The notes below the pieces were generated by a model. That model made no database searches. It was not told the DNA's origin and saw nothing but the letters and a program-made list of their open reading frames with translations. This document shows, piece by piece, positions 23,309 through 34,695 of a DNA stretch of 64,000 nucleotides. Numbering within the stretch: position 1 is the stretch's first letter; every line of letters begins with the position of its first letter. The translations under genes and the position numbers were made by a program. The DNA is from Kingdonia uniflora (lineage: Eukaryota > Streptophyta > Magnoliopsida > Ranunculales > Circaeasteraceae), in NCBI GenBank assembly GCA_014058105.1, contig JACGCM010002535.1:3906001-3970000 (forward strand), read 5' to 3'.

Positions 23309-23790
23309 CACTTTGCCCATCTCCTCCACACCCTTGCGAGCTGCAACCGCTGCCCTATCCTCCACAGCTTTCAACTCGTCTTCCTCGGGTCGATTTTCTG
23401 TGACCATCGCCCCAATCAATTCAGAAGAAGGGTTTACCCTCGACCTCACCACTCTCTGGGGATCTAGAGGTCGAGCCATGCTTCAGCATCTTCTTCTTTG
23501 GAAATGCCTGAGCTAACTTGCTCGACGTGGTAGACTCTGACACATTCGCGAAATTTACTGTAGAGGCCTTTGGCAAAACTACTCGTCCCTCTCCATCATC
23601 TCTCCTCTTCATGTTACCGCTAACACCCGTCAATAGTCTCATTGCTTAAGACTTTTGAACCTTCTCAGACCTGCTGTTTGCTCATTTATTTCTATTAATA
23701 CCGAGGTCTTTCAGCACTCCCTCGAGCTCAACTTCTTCTTGAGCAGCAATATCTAACATGGATTTCTTCTTCTTCACCTTCGATAGAGGA

Positions 23791-23862
23791 CTTGTCATAC
23801 ATCAATACATTATTAACAACATTTAATTTTAGCAGTTCAATATTATACGGTATTATACTTAC
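23791..23862 (-). other. Upstream intron in the antisense gene of element A
   Basis: On the minus strand the donor is GTAAGTATAAT and the acceptor is GTATGACAAG. Element C has an intron with the identical donor at 33394-33468. The lengths are 72 and 75 bp. Confidence 0.65.
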
Positions 23863-26800
23863 TTTTCTTCAAAGTTCTATATAGAAGTTCCATGGGTTTT
23901 TCAATATTTCTCTGAAGTCAATCACCTTTCACCTAAATCACATTATCATTTCACATTCGACCTACTAATTCAGATTGAAGAAAATAGGTCGAGACAAACT
24001 CACAAAGAAATATGCCCCTCCACTTGTAGAATAATTCTTCACTCCATAAAACTGCAGCACATCTTCCGGAGAAATTCTCCTCTCCGCCTCATTCTCTTCC
24101 TACAACTTATTCAAACTTTCACAAACATGTATTACCTCCCACATGTTCCCTTTCAACTGGGCAGGACATGCCCCTATGATATTCATTATCCCTTTTGCAA
24201 AATTGCTCAGAGATAGACTCAACCTGTACTCTAACTGAGACAAGTAACATAGAAAACTCTCTTTCAGATCGCCCTAGACATTCCCATCATAATATTCCAT
24301 GGAGATCGATTTGTCTATTCCCATGTCTGATTTCTCCTTCTCTAAATCAGCCAACAGAAATAAATGCTCCTCCCTAAATTCTACTATACATCTTCTAAAC
24401 TGCCTACTGGCATGTTCTAAAAAATCCAACCAACTTCCCCCTATAAGAGTCTTGGATTTACAAAATTCTCTAAACACATCGGAGTTTGGAGGGTATGATA
24501 CCAATTATCTAGGGAATTCTGGAAATTGAACCATTCCTACTCTGATCTCCCTATTAGATTCTACATTATCTAACTTAGTGAATGACCAAAGGTCGACACC
24601 TCTATCATAGGGAAGTCTCTATCTCAACTACAAATCAAAAATAAGATTTGATTCTACACAAATACTCCTCACGCTCTACCTACACTACATACATGTCCAG
24701 GTATTCTATCATTATCTTTTACACATACATCATACATATCTTTTGCACATATATCATTCGTATCACTTTTTCGTATATATCCGACAGATTTTTATAGCTT
24801 ACTATAAATAGTAATTTTTGGAAATTTGAAAACCAACAAAAATCTTTAAAGAAATAACACATTCACAATATCACAATTATCTACCAACCTTCAACGTCTG
24901 AGAACGAATCTGAAATTGCGTTAAACCCTTCCTTTACAGTATTGCTATACAACCACCTTCATGATTTAGTCTCCACAACCTTCTCTCGCCTTGATTGTTG
25001 ATCACTTTGGTCTAATCTCTCACAAGAATCTATGTTATTTTTTCTCTTTCCTCTATCATCGTTCTTTATTTTTTTAGAAGTTGGTGAACATTTCAATGAA
25101 GAAGATGAAGCATTATTTATTGTTTCTCACTCTAACTACTGGCAGTTATTGGGCCTTGTAGGAGCAGGCCTCAGTTTTCGGATCTGAAGTGTCCCTTCTA
25201 CCATTAATGTCAAATGTTTTACACCTCTTTGGTGAAAATACCTACCCATTATTGCCCCCTGCCCTATATTTTAATATATTCTTATCTCTCCTACCCAAAT
25301 CTCCCTCTGACCTCCCCACACTTATTTATCTCAACACTTACACGCAATAAAAATTTCCCTGTAATAACACAAGAGACAAAAAATCAAAGCTACCAGCTTT
25401 TTATATTCTTACTTCTACTACTTATAGACATGCTGACGTCATTTCCAAAGCTCTCACATTTTAAAAATTTAAATTCTTTATTAAAAATAGTTACAACAAC
25501 ATTGGCAACAAAAGAGGACAGATTCAAACTTCATTCTAATTGACAGTTATTCGACCTCATACAATTCACTTCCTCACATATAATTATACATGAAAAAGGA
25601 GATCCACACCTAATCAGTTTGTCACACACAATCCTCACATCTTCCAACTCGATCTCTTCTTCAACAATTTGCCTCACAGCCAATTTGTGAGCTGAAGGCT
25701 CCATAATCACTTCCCAAAATAGCTCCTCGTAGAAGCGGTGTCCTAACTCATGTTCCCTACCCATCTAATCTAAACCTTCAAACTGATACTCAAACACTAG
25801 CAAGTCAGTATTATAATCTAGAAAGTCAAAGATGCACTCTCGCACTTTAGCTATCTTAATCGACAATCATATCTCAGCGGAATAATATATTCACTTAGAT
25901 CAAGTCCACACCATCATCTATGTCTTCCTCCTATCTACACCCTTTTCCCCTATTTATGCAAGTTTTTAGATCACTTCAAATCTCCCACATTTTGTATGCA
26001 TATATTCTATTTTTTTACAATAGCGAACCCTAATATTCTGATAAGAAATTATTTGAACTTATCTAAGCATGTAGACCTCTTTGGATTCGACCTATCTCAT
26101 TTCATACTTATTTTCCCCAAATCAAACATTTCAAGATAGATCTCTCTGAGCTCGAATTTCCAATTCCTAAAAATACTAAACCTTCTATAGTTATCTCCCC
26201 CGATAATTCTATGTTCTTCAGTTTAAAACAAATTTTTACACATCTTTTATTTTATAAAAACATTTTTACAGCTCAATTGCTAAATTATACTTTATAGTTT
26301 GATAAAATATTACATTTTGTCCTCTATTCATACATCCCCAAATTACTAATAACTCAATTTTAATAAACAAGAGTTATTTTATCTATCAACACAGAGTTTG
26401 AATAACCATGCCTTATTTAGCTCAAATATAAATTATACGTACTTTACAAATAATAAATCTTTCAGGTACTTTACAGATAACATGTCTTTCAGGTACTCCA
26501 AAAATAACAAATCCTTCAGTTCATTTGTCTTCAGTGATATTTTACTCCAAGAATCTTCTGAAGTAAAGCAGGCATTAGAAAACGCTGAGCATCCTTCTTC
26601 TTTTGAGTTTGGTCAAATTTTAGATATGGAGCCAAACTTCAAATAGAAACTATAAAATAAAGGAAGTCAGTGCTTGAACCAACTCTTCAAGTAGAAGGTC
26701 TTCTTAGAGCCAAAATGATATTGGTGCTGAAGCAGACTTCTACCCTTCATCTCCCTTCTCCACTACCACCATTGCCTCCTCTATAACCACCACCATTAGA

Positions 26801-27225
26801 GAGTTGGTAGAGATGAAGAAGGCCCTATCGTAGAATCCAATCCTACGTAAGATATCAGCGATACTACCCCACAGTTATACCAGCCCCCACATCTATCTCC
26901 TTAACCTTATCCTCCGCAAGGATGCTGGGACACCTCCAATGTTGCTCACCTGTCAAGACAATGTAATGAAATCTCCACATACAGTAAAAAATTTCTTTAG
27001 CTTCAGCTACTTCTTCTTCCGTCATATCTTGATATGTCAATGGAGCGGGAATGGGGGTGGGCATCTCCAATGATTGGTCACCGAAGTATCTCAACTTAAA
27101 TTTTTGTATCTATATAGAAATTCTCTCTTCAAAAACTATTCTTCAGGTCTTCACCATTATCAATCTAGACTTCTAGAGAATTTTTCAACAAACAACGTAC
27201 ATTGTTAGAATCCTCGGTACAGGTA

Positions 27226-27237
27226 CTATTTATATAA
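27226..27237 (-). promoter_or_regulatory. TATA box of the antisense gene in element A
   Basis: TTATATAAATAG on the minus strand, about 260 bp inside the 3' LTR. It lies about 130 bp before the first readable antisense exon. Confidence 0.55.
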
Positions 27238-27485
27238 CCCTCGTATTTAGTACATAGGTACATTTCCAAAGCAGTCAGTATTTAATACAAAACAACTCTT
27301 AAAACCCCAAGTGTCGCATACATCAATATTTTCATTATCATTCAATGTAGATACATCCATCCATAAAAAAGACTACCCATTTTCCGTACCAGTCAAATCG
27401 ACATTAACTATGTCATATCTTTTCAACTGCCAATACCACATATCCCCAGATTCTTTCTCAACTAAAGCTACTCGTGACTTCAGTT

Positions 27486-27498
27486 GTGAGGGGGTGAT
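27486..27498 (+). promoter_or_regulatory. Polypurine tract of element A
   Basis: GTGAGGGGGTGAT directly precedes the TGTAGAG that starts the 3' LTR. Confidence 0.75.
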
Positions 27499-28093
27499 TG
27501 TAGAGACCTATCCCTAGACCTAACCCAACTTGAACTACCTCCATAATAGACTTATATATTTTACACGTAATATGAACAATCAGCATTAACACCTATACCA
27601 CGAACTGATGAAGAACGTAGATCGAGCACAACAGAAAAGCATGAACAAGTCAAAGATACATATCTCTCACGAACTCAATAGTTACTCAGTCAACCATCAC
27701 TTATCTCATTGTTCAGAGAATGTACTTCAGTATGATAATGAACTGTGGCCAATGCCTATATAAGGAAAAAGTTTTAAAAAAGAGACAAGACTCAGAAAAA
27801 TATACAAGAAATCACTAAGAAAATCATATTTTTAAAATTCTCAGATACAAAATTTTATATTTTCAAGGTCAAGTATTTCAAGTTCAAGAGATCACTTGTA
27901 ATAAGATATAAGCCTTAAGCAATAAAAGTTACTGTTACTAAAACCCTCAACTCGAGGTCGTGGTTCTTTTACCTATTCAAAGATTTTCTACACTAAATAA
28001 CCTGTGTTATTTCATGCTTTACATTAGTTTTTGTCACAGGAATATTAGCGTAAGAGAAAATTCTGGGCCATCTCAAGCTTACAAAATTAGACA
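27499..28093 (+). repeat. 3' LTR of element A
   Basis: Begins TGTAGAGACCTATCCC and ends near AATTAGACA. A TATATAAGG box lies near 27757 and AATAAA near 27921. It aligns with 715-1293 over its length. The exact right end is uncertain by a few bases because the terminal ATTACA seen in the other two copies is mutated here. Confidence 0.85.
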
Positions 28094-28929
28094 AATTTAA
28101 AATCATCTTAGGCATCTAATTCATTGTCTGAGGGAGGTAGGGATTAAACCATGACCATTCAGTAAGGGGGGGGGGGAGACGAATCCCGTCCATAGTTTTC
28201 TTCTCGATAATTTGCAAGAGAATCAGGCGGGACATAGTTCCGGTAAAAATATATCGTATGAAGTCTCAAAAAGGAATGATTGGTTGTATTGCTCATACCG
28301 TTCATCTATGGCTTCCCACACAATATAGGATGGAAGAATACCTCAGACCCTCCTATTAATTTAATTTTTTAACTCCTAAAATTCATCACATTTCACCTTA
28401 AGTAGATTCTACCAGTAGTATAATTTTATAGGGGCGGCTTGAAGTTTCATAAGTATTCTGAATTCTTAACTCACTTGTCCCCATTAATGATCGAAGTGGA
28501 CTTGTACAAATTAAGGTGGATTATCAATACATTCTTTCCGTGATGCGGTAAGGGCGTTATCTTCATTCTAACCAAATACCATTGAAGCCACTATTAGAGC
28601 TCTAGAAATATATAGTTGGAGTGAAGGGGTTTCTAGAAGACTAAAATATATATAGCTAAAGAAGAGTAGCCATTGGATGTGAAAAATAACTGTTAAGGGA
28701 AGAAAACCAGCTAGTACAGTGAAGAGAAGAAATTAAAACTAGCATTTTGAAAGCTCAGGAAAAATAGTAGAGTTTGGAGCACCGCGCGGTAGTCCAAGCA
28801 CTGTCACTCTTTTTATGCTCCCAAACGGTTAGTTTTTTTTCTTTTTATATCACTCTACTTCTCTATTTTTATTTCTCCCTTCTTCCTTCTTCAAACACTA
28901 ATATCCCAACTTAAATCTGTAACTGAACA
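28094..28929. other. Spacer between element A and the Harbinger relic
   Basis: I see no readable gene. The stretch holds an 11-base G run at 28166-28176 and AT-rich sequence. A CT-rich leader (28800-28920) lies just before the transposase relic and may be its 5' untranslated region. Confidence 0.5.
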
Positions 28930-29654
28930 TGTCTTCTTCTTCATCATCCTCCTTTTTAATCCATTGATGATCATCCACGTGAATCGTCCTCCTCAGACGA
29001 TCTTATGATCCTTTATGTTATGGCAATGTCTGCAATACACCGAGATGTAGTAGACCTAGTAGTGCAGGATGAAGCTTCAAGTTAGCACGGGAGTGTCATG
29101 GGCCGTTAGGATGAGAAAAAAATACGCGACCATAAATTGAGGCATGAGAGCATTATGTGGGACTACTTCAACATTCCTTGTACATATAGCGAGATAGATT
29201 TATGATGAAATTTTTGTACGAGTAAACAAATGTTTTTGCAAAATTATAATACGGTAATAGTACAAGATTATTTTATTTAAAAAGTCAATTGTTCAAAAAT
29301 AATTAGATTGTTACCCTATCAAATGATTATCGCGGAACTACGCGTGTTAAACTATGGTTTCGTGGTGGTTCATTTTGATGAATATTTGAGAATAGGATTA
29401 AACACTATCTTATTAAGTTTGGAAAGGTTTTATGTTACAATTATAAAATTTTTGGAGAGGAATATCTTCGAGCACCAAACGCAGCCAACGTCAAAAAATT
29501 AAAAATGATAGGAGAGTCACTAGGTTTTCCTGGTATGTTAGGAAGCCTTTATTGCATAGATTGGGTATAGAAAAATTATTCCTTGGCTTAGCACGATAAA
29601 TTCACTTGTCATTACCCCAAGGCGACCATAATTCTTGAAGCGGTTGCTTCACAC
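28930..29654 (+). pseudogene. PIF/Harbinger (HARBI1-like) transposase relic
   Basis: From an ATG at 28930 followed by Ser codons, shifted frames give SSSDDLMILYVMAMSAIHRD, then RDHKLRHESIMWDYF, then the open stretch 29308-29502 with FDEYLRIGLNTILLSLERFY. After that come ESLGFPGMLGSLYCIDWV and TIILEAVASH. These are the hallmark segments of plant PIF/HARBI1-like transposases: the helical N-terminal region and the first part of the DDE nuclease domain. A 60-80 bp AT-rich stretch near 29200-29300 replaces the region around the FRRRF motif. The 3' half, with later catalytic residues, was cut off by element C at 29655. Confidence 0.75.
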
Positions 29655-30277
29655 TGTAATATCCTAATTCCGTAAGCTCGAGATGGCTTTGGAATTAGCT
29701 CTTACACTAATGTTCTTGTAACAAAAACTAATTTTAAAAGGAGAGATGACACAGGTAATTTAGTATAAAAATTCTCTGAATAGGTAAAAAGCCATGACCT
29801 AGATTTAAAGATTTTTATAATAGTAACATTTATTGGTTGAGGCTGATATCTTATTACAAGTAATCTCTTAACTTATAAATACTTTAATTTTGTGAATAAA
29901 AAGTTTTGGACATTTTTGATAATCTAGAAAATATAGTTTTCTTGGTGATTTATCGTATATTTTTATGGATCCTATATCTTCTAAAACTTTTTCTTTATAT
30001 AGGCCTTCTCCATAGTTCGTCATTATGCTGAAGCACATTTTCCAAACAATGTGGTTAGTGGCGGTTGACTGAGTAACTATTAAGTTTGAGAGAGACAGGT
30101 GTCTTTGACTTGTTCAGGCTATTTTATTTGAGCTTGACCCACATTTTTCATCAGTTCATGGAGTAGGTGGTAATGCTGACTGTTGAAGCCGTGTGTAGAA
30201 TGTGTGAGTCTGACATAGAGGTAATTCGAACTGGAGACAACTCGATTTGGGGTTAGATTGAGGGGTAGGTCCCTACA
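29655..30277 (-). repeat. 3' LTR of element C
   Basis: 623 bp in reverse orientation, TGTAATATCC on the left and GGTCCCTACA on the right. It aligns with both LTRs of element A. The left end breaks the Harbinger relic after TTCACAC. Confidence 0.85.
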
Positions 30278-30292
30278 ATCGCCCCCTTACAA
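30278..30292 (-). promoter_or_regulatory. Polypurine tract of element C
   Basis: ATCGCCCCCTTACAA, read on the minus strand as TTGTAAGGGGGCGAT, adjoins the LTR as in element A. Confidence 0.7.
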
Positions 30293-32903
30293 CTGAAATC
30301 ATGAGTGGCTTTGGTTGAGAAAGAATATGTGGATATATGGGTATTCGGATTTGAAGTTTGAAACTGAAGGAAGATATGATGTGCATTTGACTGTATGGAA
30401 AATGCACATATTATGGGGGGACACTTTTGCAATAATTGATGATGGGAATACTGATGTACGCGTCGGTTAGGGTTTATAGAGTTTCGTCTGTATTGAATGA
30501 TGACTCTTGGGAAAATGTACCTACACATTAAATGTATGGTAATATAGTACTTGTACCCAGAGAATAGTTCTTAAAGAGAGAATTGCTATTGAGATCCAGA
30601 TGTTGAAGTTGAAATATTTCGGTGAACAGTCCTTGGAGATGACTACTCCCGTTCCCGTTCCTCCGACGTATTAAGTTATGTCAGAAGAAGAAGCGGCTAA
30701 AGCTGAGGAAGATTTTTACTATATGTAAAGATTTTACCACATTATCTTAATAAGGGAGCAATGTTGGGTTTATCTATGTATCCTTGTGGAAGACATGGTT
30801 GGGGAGGTAGATGCGGGGTTCGGTGTAACTGCGGGGTGGCTGCGCTGATGTCTTGCGTAGGATTAGATTTTAAGGCTAGGCCCTCTTCATCTCTACCAAC
30901 TATGTGGAGGGGTGGTTATAGAAGTGGCGGCAATGGTAATGGAGGAGGAAGATGGAAAATAAAAATTTGCTTTTGCACTTCATCGTTTCTTAGCGCTAAG
31001 AAGACCTTCTGCTTGAAGAGTGGGTTCAAGCACTGAGTCATTTTCTTTCATGCCCAAACTTTATCCAAATTGAGTTTTTGGTCAGAGCAAGATGGCGTGA
31101 AAGAGGATGGACCTATGGTAACTTCCAATGCCTGCTTTGCATCAGAGGATTCTTGGGGTAAAACATTGTTGAAGTCGGATGAACTGAAGGATTTGATGTT
31201 TTGGAGTGTCTTATGTTGGAGTACTTGAAAGGCTTATTATTTGTAAATGTACTTGACAACTTGTTATATTTAAATTACCTGATGTTAGAGTTCTTGAAAG
31301 ACTTGTTATCTGTATAGTACCTGTAATTTATATTTTTGCTGAATAAAATTTATTATAAAAACTCTATGTTTATATATATACAAAATAACTCTAGAAATTT
31401 AGCTATGAATGATCGGAAGATTTATGAATATTGTTGAAATATTATGCATGAGATTAGAACATACAACCTGGTTATAATAATCGAGCAGTAACATGAAATT
31501 TGTACAATATATGATGTTTGATCTGGGAATTTAAATTTAGGGGAGAGAGAAAATTGTAGAAGTTTAAGGAAGGGGAACTCAAGCTCAAAGGGGTTATCTT
31601 GAAAAATTAGATTTGGAATGAATAACTTGATATGGAATAGGTCGAACTGACAGAGGTTGATAGGGAGAGATATGTTCAAATAACTTTTCTCAAAATACTA
31701 GGATTTTCTGTTATGAAAGAAAAGGATAATATTACAGAATGTGGGGATTCAAAGTAATCTAGAAAATGGATCAAATAGGGGGTCAATTAACTTTAAATAG
31801 GTGAAAGAGGATAAACATGGTGTGGACTCGATCTGAGCGAATTCATTATGCCTCTGAGGGGCGGTTAGCGATAAAGATAGCTGAAGTGCAGGAGTAGATT
31901 TTTAGATTGTTGAACTATAATGCTGAATTGCTAGTGAGGGAGTGTCAACTTGAAGGTTTAGATTGGATAGGTAGGGAATTAGAGTATAAATGTCGTTTCT
32001 ATGAGGAGTTGTTTCGGGAAGTAATGGCAAATCCCGCAGCTCAAAAAGATGTTGTAAGATTGATTGCTTAAGACGAGATCGAGCTAGAAGATGTGAGGAT
32101 TGCTGGAGGCCAACTGATTGGATATGGTTCATCAGGACGTCAGGGGTATTTTAGGTATAATTATATGTGAGGTGAATAAAGTGAATGAAAATAGGGGTGG
32201 TATGAATGTTTGTAATAGGTTTGAATAATTGGCAAAGATAAGAAACGAGAATAAAGCATGAATCGATCCTCTATTGTTGTGAATGTTGTTTATGACTGTT
32301 GTGTAAAATGGATTTAAATATTTTTGAAAATTTTTGAGAGCTTTGGAAATGATGTCAGTACTTCTATAAGTAAGGGAGTTTCTGATTTTTATCCCCTGTG
32401 TAAAAGCTGTGAAAACCTGATTGTATGTAAGTGTGAGTCATCATGAGTGTAGGGAGGTCAGAGGGAGATATGGAAAATAGAGATAGAAATAAAATAAAAT
32501 ATAGGGCAAAGGGTAATGATGGGAAAACATTTTTACCGAAAAGGTACAAGACGTCTGATATTGATAGTAGAAGGGATGCCTCGGATCCAAAACGAATGAT
32601 GACTTATGCGAGGCTCAATAACTGCCAGCAGTTAGAGAGAAAAAATATAAATAATGCTTCATCTTTCTCATTCAAGCGTTTCTCAATTTCTGAAAACTTG
32701 AAGAGCAGTGAGAGAGGATGGAGAAGAAATAGTAGAGAATCTCGTAAAAAATTAATTGAGAGTGATCAGCAGTCAAAGCGTGAGAAAGTTGCAGAGACTG
32801 AGTTAAGGCTTCCATAGGGGGAAGATGGGGTAGTTCCATAGAATATTCTGGTAGGCATTTTAGGAATTATATTATTGGATCTGGGGAGGAATACTTTTTT
32901 CTA

Positions 32904-33305
32904 TTGGCTGATTTGAAGGAGAAAAAAGATAGGGGTATAAATGAATCGATCTCAATTGAGTATTTTGATGGGGACATCCAGGGTGACCTGACAAAAGGTT
33001 TTTTGTGTTTCCTGTCTCAATTGGAGTACGAGTTGAGTCTTCCACTCAGTAATCTGGCAAAAGGTATTACGAACATTATCTGGGCATGTCCTGTTCAGTT
33101 GAACGGGAACATGTGGGAGGTGATAAATGTTTGTGAATTTTTTAATAAGTTGTGGGAGGAGGATGAGAGTAAGAGAAAGATATCTCCTAAGGATGTTTTA
33201 CAGTTTTATGGGGTAAAAAACATTTTTGCAAGTGGAGGGGCATATTTTTTTACGAGCTCAACTCGGCCTCCTTACTTCGATCTGTACTCAGTAGGTCGAC
33301 CATAG
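32904..33305 (+). CDS. Transposase_28-like exon of the antisense gene in C
   Basis: An open stretch of 133 codons. INESISIEYFDGD leads into the core (ELSLPLSNLAKGI, ACPVQLNGNMWEVI, CEFFNKLWEE) and FYGVKNIFASGGAYFF, then PPYFDLYSVGRP before the stop. It matches the Transposase_28 pattern of a Gly/Pro-rich turn, a (L/F)PL helix, a QLNxNxW segment and an aromatic end. The element A copy (24504-24000, minus) is the same sequence with more damage. Confidence 0.65.
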   Translation: MADLKEKKDRGINESISIEYFDGDIQGDLTKGFLCFLSQLEYELSLPLSNLAKGITNIIWACPVQLNGNMWEVINVCEFFNKLWEEDESKRKISPKDVLQFYGVKNIFASGGAYFFTSSTRPPYFDLYSVGRP

Positions 33306-33393
33306 AATAATAATGTGATATGGGTGAAGGCTGATTGACTTCAGAGAGATGACGAAGAACCCACGAAACTTCTATATAGAACTGTAAAACAAA

Positions 33394-33468
33394 GTAAGTA
33401 TAATGTATAAGATTGATATGTTAAAATTGTATGTTATTTTACTGATAATAATATGTTATTATTGATAG
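33394..33468 (+). other. Intron in the antisense gene of element C
   Basis: AAACAAA/GTAAGTATAATG opens it and TTATTGATAG/GTCC closes it. It is 75 bp long, at the same place as the 72-bp intron of element A. Confidence 0.7.
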
Positions 33469-33967
33469 GTCCTAAATCCAAGGTGACGAGGAAGGAGTCT
33501 CTATTGGATATTGTTGCTTAGGAAGGGACAAAGCTCGAGGTTGTGCTGAAAGAACTAGGTATTAGCATAAAGAAATGTGCTAACAGCCGATCCAAGAAAG
33601 TTCAAAGGTCTCAATCAAAGAGGCTAATGACGAGTGATGGCAACAAGAAGAAAGAAACTGAAGTGGAGAGGCGAGTTAATCTACCCAAGGCCTCTGGAGT
33701 GGACTTCGCGGGTATGCCGGAGTCGACTACATCGAGCAAACTATCTCAAACATTTCCCAAGAAGAAGATGCTGAAGAGTTGTTTGACCTCTGGAACCACA
33801 GAAATTGGTGAGGTTGCAGAAGAGGATAAAAAGAGAAAGGTTAAACCTTCTGAACTGAAGGGGGCGAAGTTCGGAGATAATTGACCTTTTATAGAAGATG
33901 AGCTTAAAGAGGTAGAGGAAGGATGAGGCTTGCAGCTCGTAATGGGAAGGAGGAGATGAGAAAAATG

Positions 33968-34049
33968 GTAAGCTCATTTGCTTGAATATGTGATACATTT
34001 TGTATTTTGATTCGTGCTAACAATGAGGTCGATCATGTTTATTTTGTAG
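33968..34049 (+). other. Second intron in the antisense gene of element C
   Basis: AAAATG/GTAAGCTC opens it and TTTATTTTGTAG/GCTGC closes it. It matches the intron at 23222-23308 of element A. Confidence 0.7.
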
Positions 34050-34593
34050 GCTGCTCATCTGAGAAGGGGATATTCCTCAGGGTCGAGGAGGAGAATGCTG
34101 AGCTGAGGAAGGTGAAAGTCAAGCTTGAGAAATACGTAGCTCGAGTAAAGGCTGACTTGATTAAGGAGGGGAAGCGGCTGGAGGCCCTGAAGGCTTCTCA
34201 AGTGGTGGAGATCAGCAATCTGTCCGTAGAAGCGAGATTGAACATGAAGGAGTTAGTAACTGAGCGCGATAGACTCGGGTGCCGCCTTATATCAAAGGGG
34301 TATTCTGACGATAAGGTGAATGCCATCATGGCAGACACCTATGTTGAGGAGGAGGAAATTGATGAGGCAGAAGATGTTACTGTTGGAGTTGTGGATTGGA
34401 TGGATGGTGTCTCTCCCGAAACGGTGCGAGATAACCAAGGGGATGATAATGAGCATCCGGAGGGAGGAAATGGGAAGGTAGAGTATAATGTTGATTCTGT
34501 ATGAATGGTTTTTGGAATGTTGTAAACTGATGGGATATTATTTGTCGGATGGAATTTTGTAGGCTAAGTTGTTCTTGTAAATCTTTTTGTAGG

Positions 34594-34695
34594 ATCTTAA
34601 GGAAATGCGCCTCAGAATAAAAGATTTAGAGACTGAGCTTGATAAGGAAAAAGACATTTCAGCGTCCCTGTTATCTTCGCAAGTAGAGCTACAGG
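34594..34695 (+). other. Small coiled-coil exon of the antisense gene in C
   Basis: TCTTTTTGTAG/GATC precedes and CTACAG/GTTAGAAA follows a stretch of 102 bases reading MRLRIKDLETELDKEKD. Element A keeps the same exon near 22570-22690 on the minus strand, including GTTAGAAAAGAG at the donor. Confidence 0.6.

Larger units (their letters stand above)
20754..27110 (-). pseudogene. Antisense extra gene of element A
   Basis: Transcribed from a TATA-like site at 27226-27237 leftward, opposite to gag-pol. Readable exon pieces in order are: an N-terminal piece near 27094-26864 (RYFGDQSLEM, EEEVAEAKE); 25920-25531 (FYEELFWEV, EIELEDVRIV); a Transposase_28-like piece covering 24504-24000; a basic segment 23790-23310 (STTSSKLAQAFPKKKML); and a long coiled-coil part from about 22950 to 20941, ending at a stop at 20754. 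Introns at 23791-23862 and 23222-23308 match intron positions in element C. Many stops and frameshifts exist. The coiled-coil part is rich in Glu, Lys and Leu without membrane segments. Confidence 0.7.
715..28093 (+). mobile_element. Element A: Tat-type Ty3/gypsy LTR retrotransposon
   Basis: A complete but decayed element with LTRs at 715-1293 and 27499-28093. The order is LTR, PBS, gag, protease, RT, RNase H, second (archaeal-type) RNase H, integrase, tandem repeats, an antisense gene, polypurine tract, LTR. It is split by element B at 2719-14327 inside gag, and by a LINE at 17494-19093 between the second RNase H and integrase. The dual RNase H and the extra gene before the 3' LTR point to the Tat lineage. 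The bases next to the two LTRs (GTAGC and AATTT) do not match, so no target duplication survives or one end is rearranged. Confidence 0.85.

Noticed and set aside
28166..28176. Polypurine tract of another retroelement (G11 run)
   Set aside because: No LTR start follows within the next bases, and the run is probably a simple repeat.
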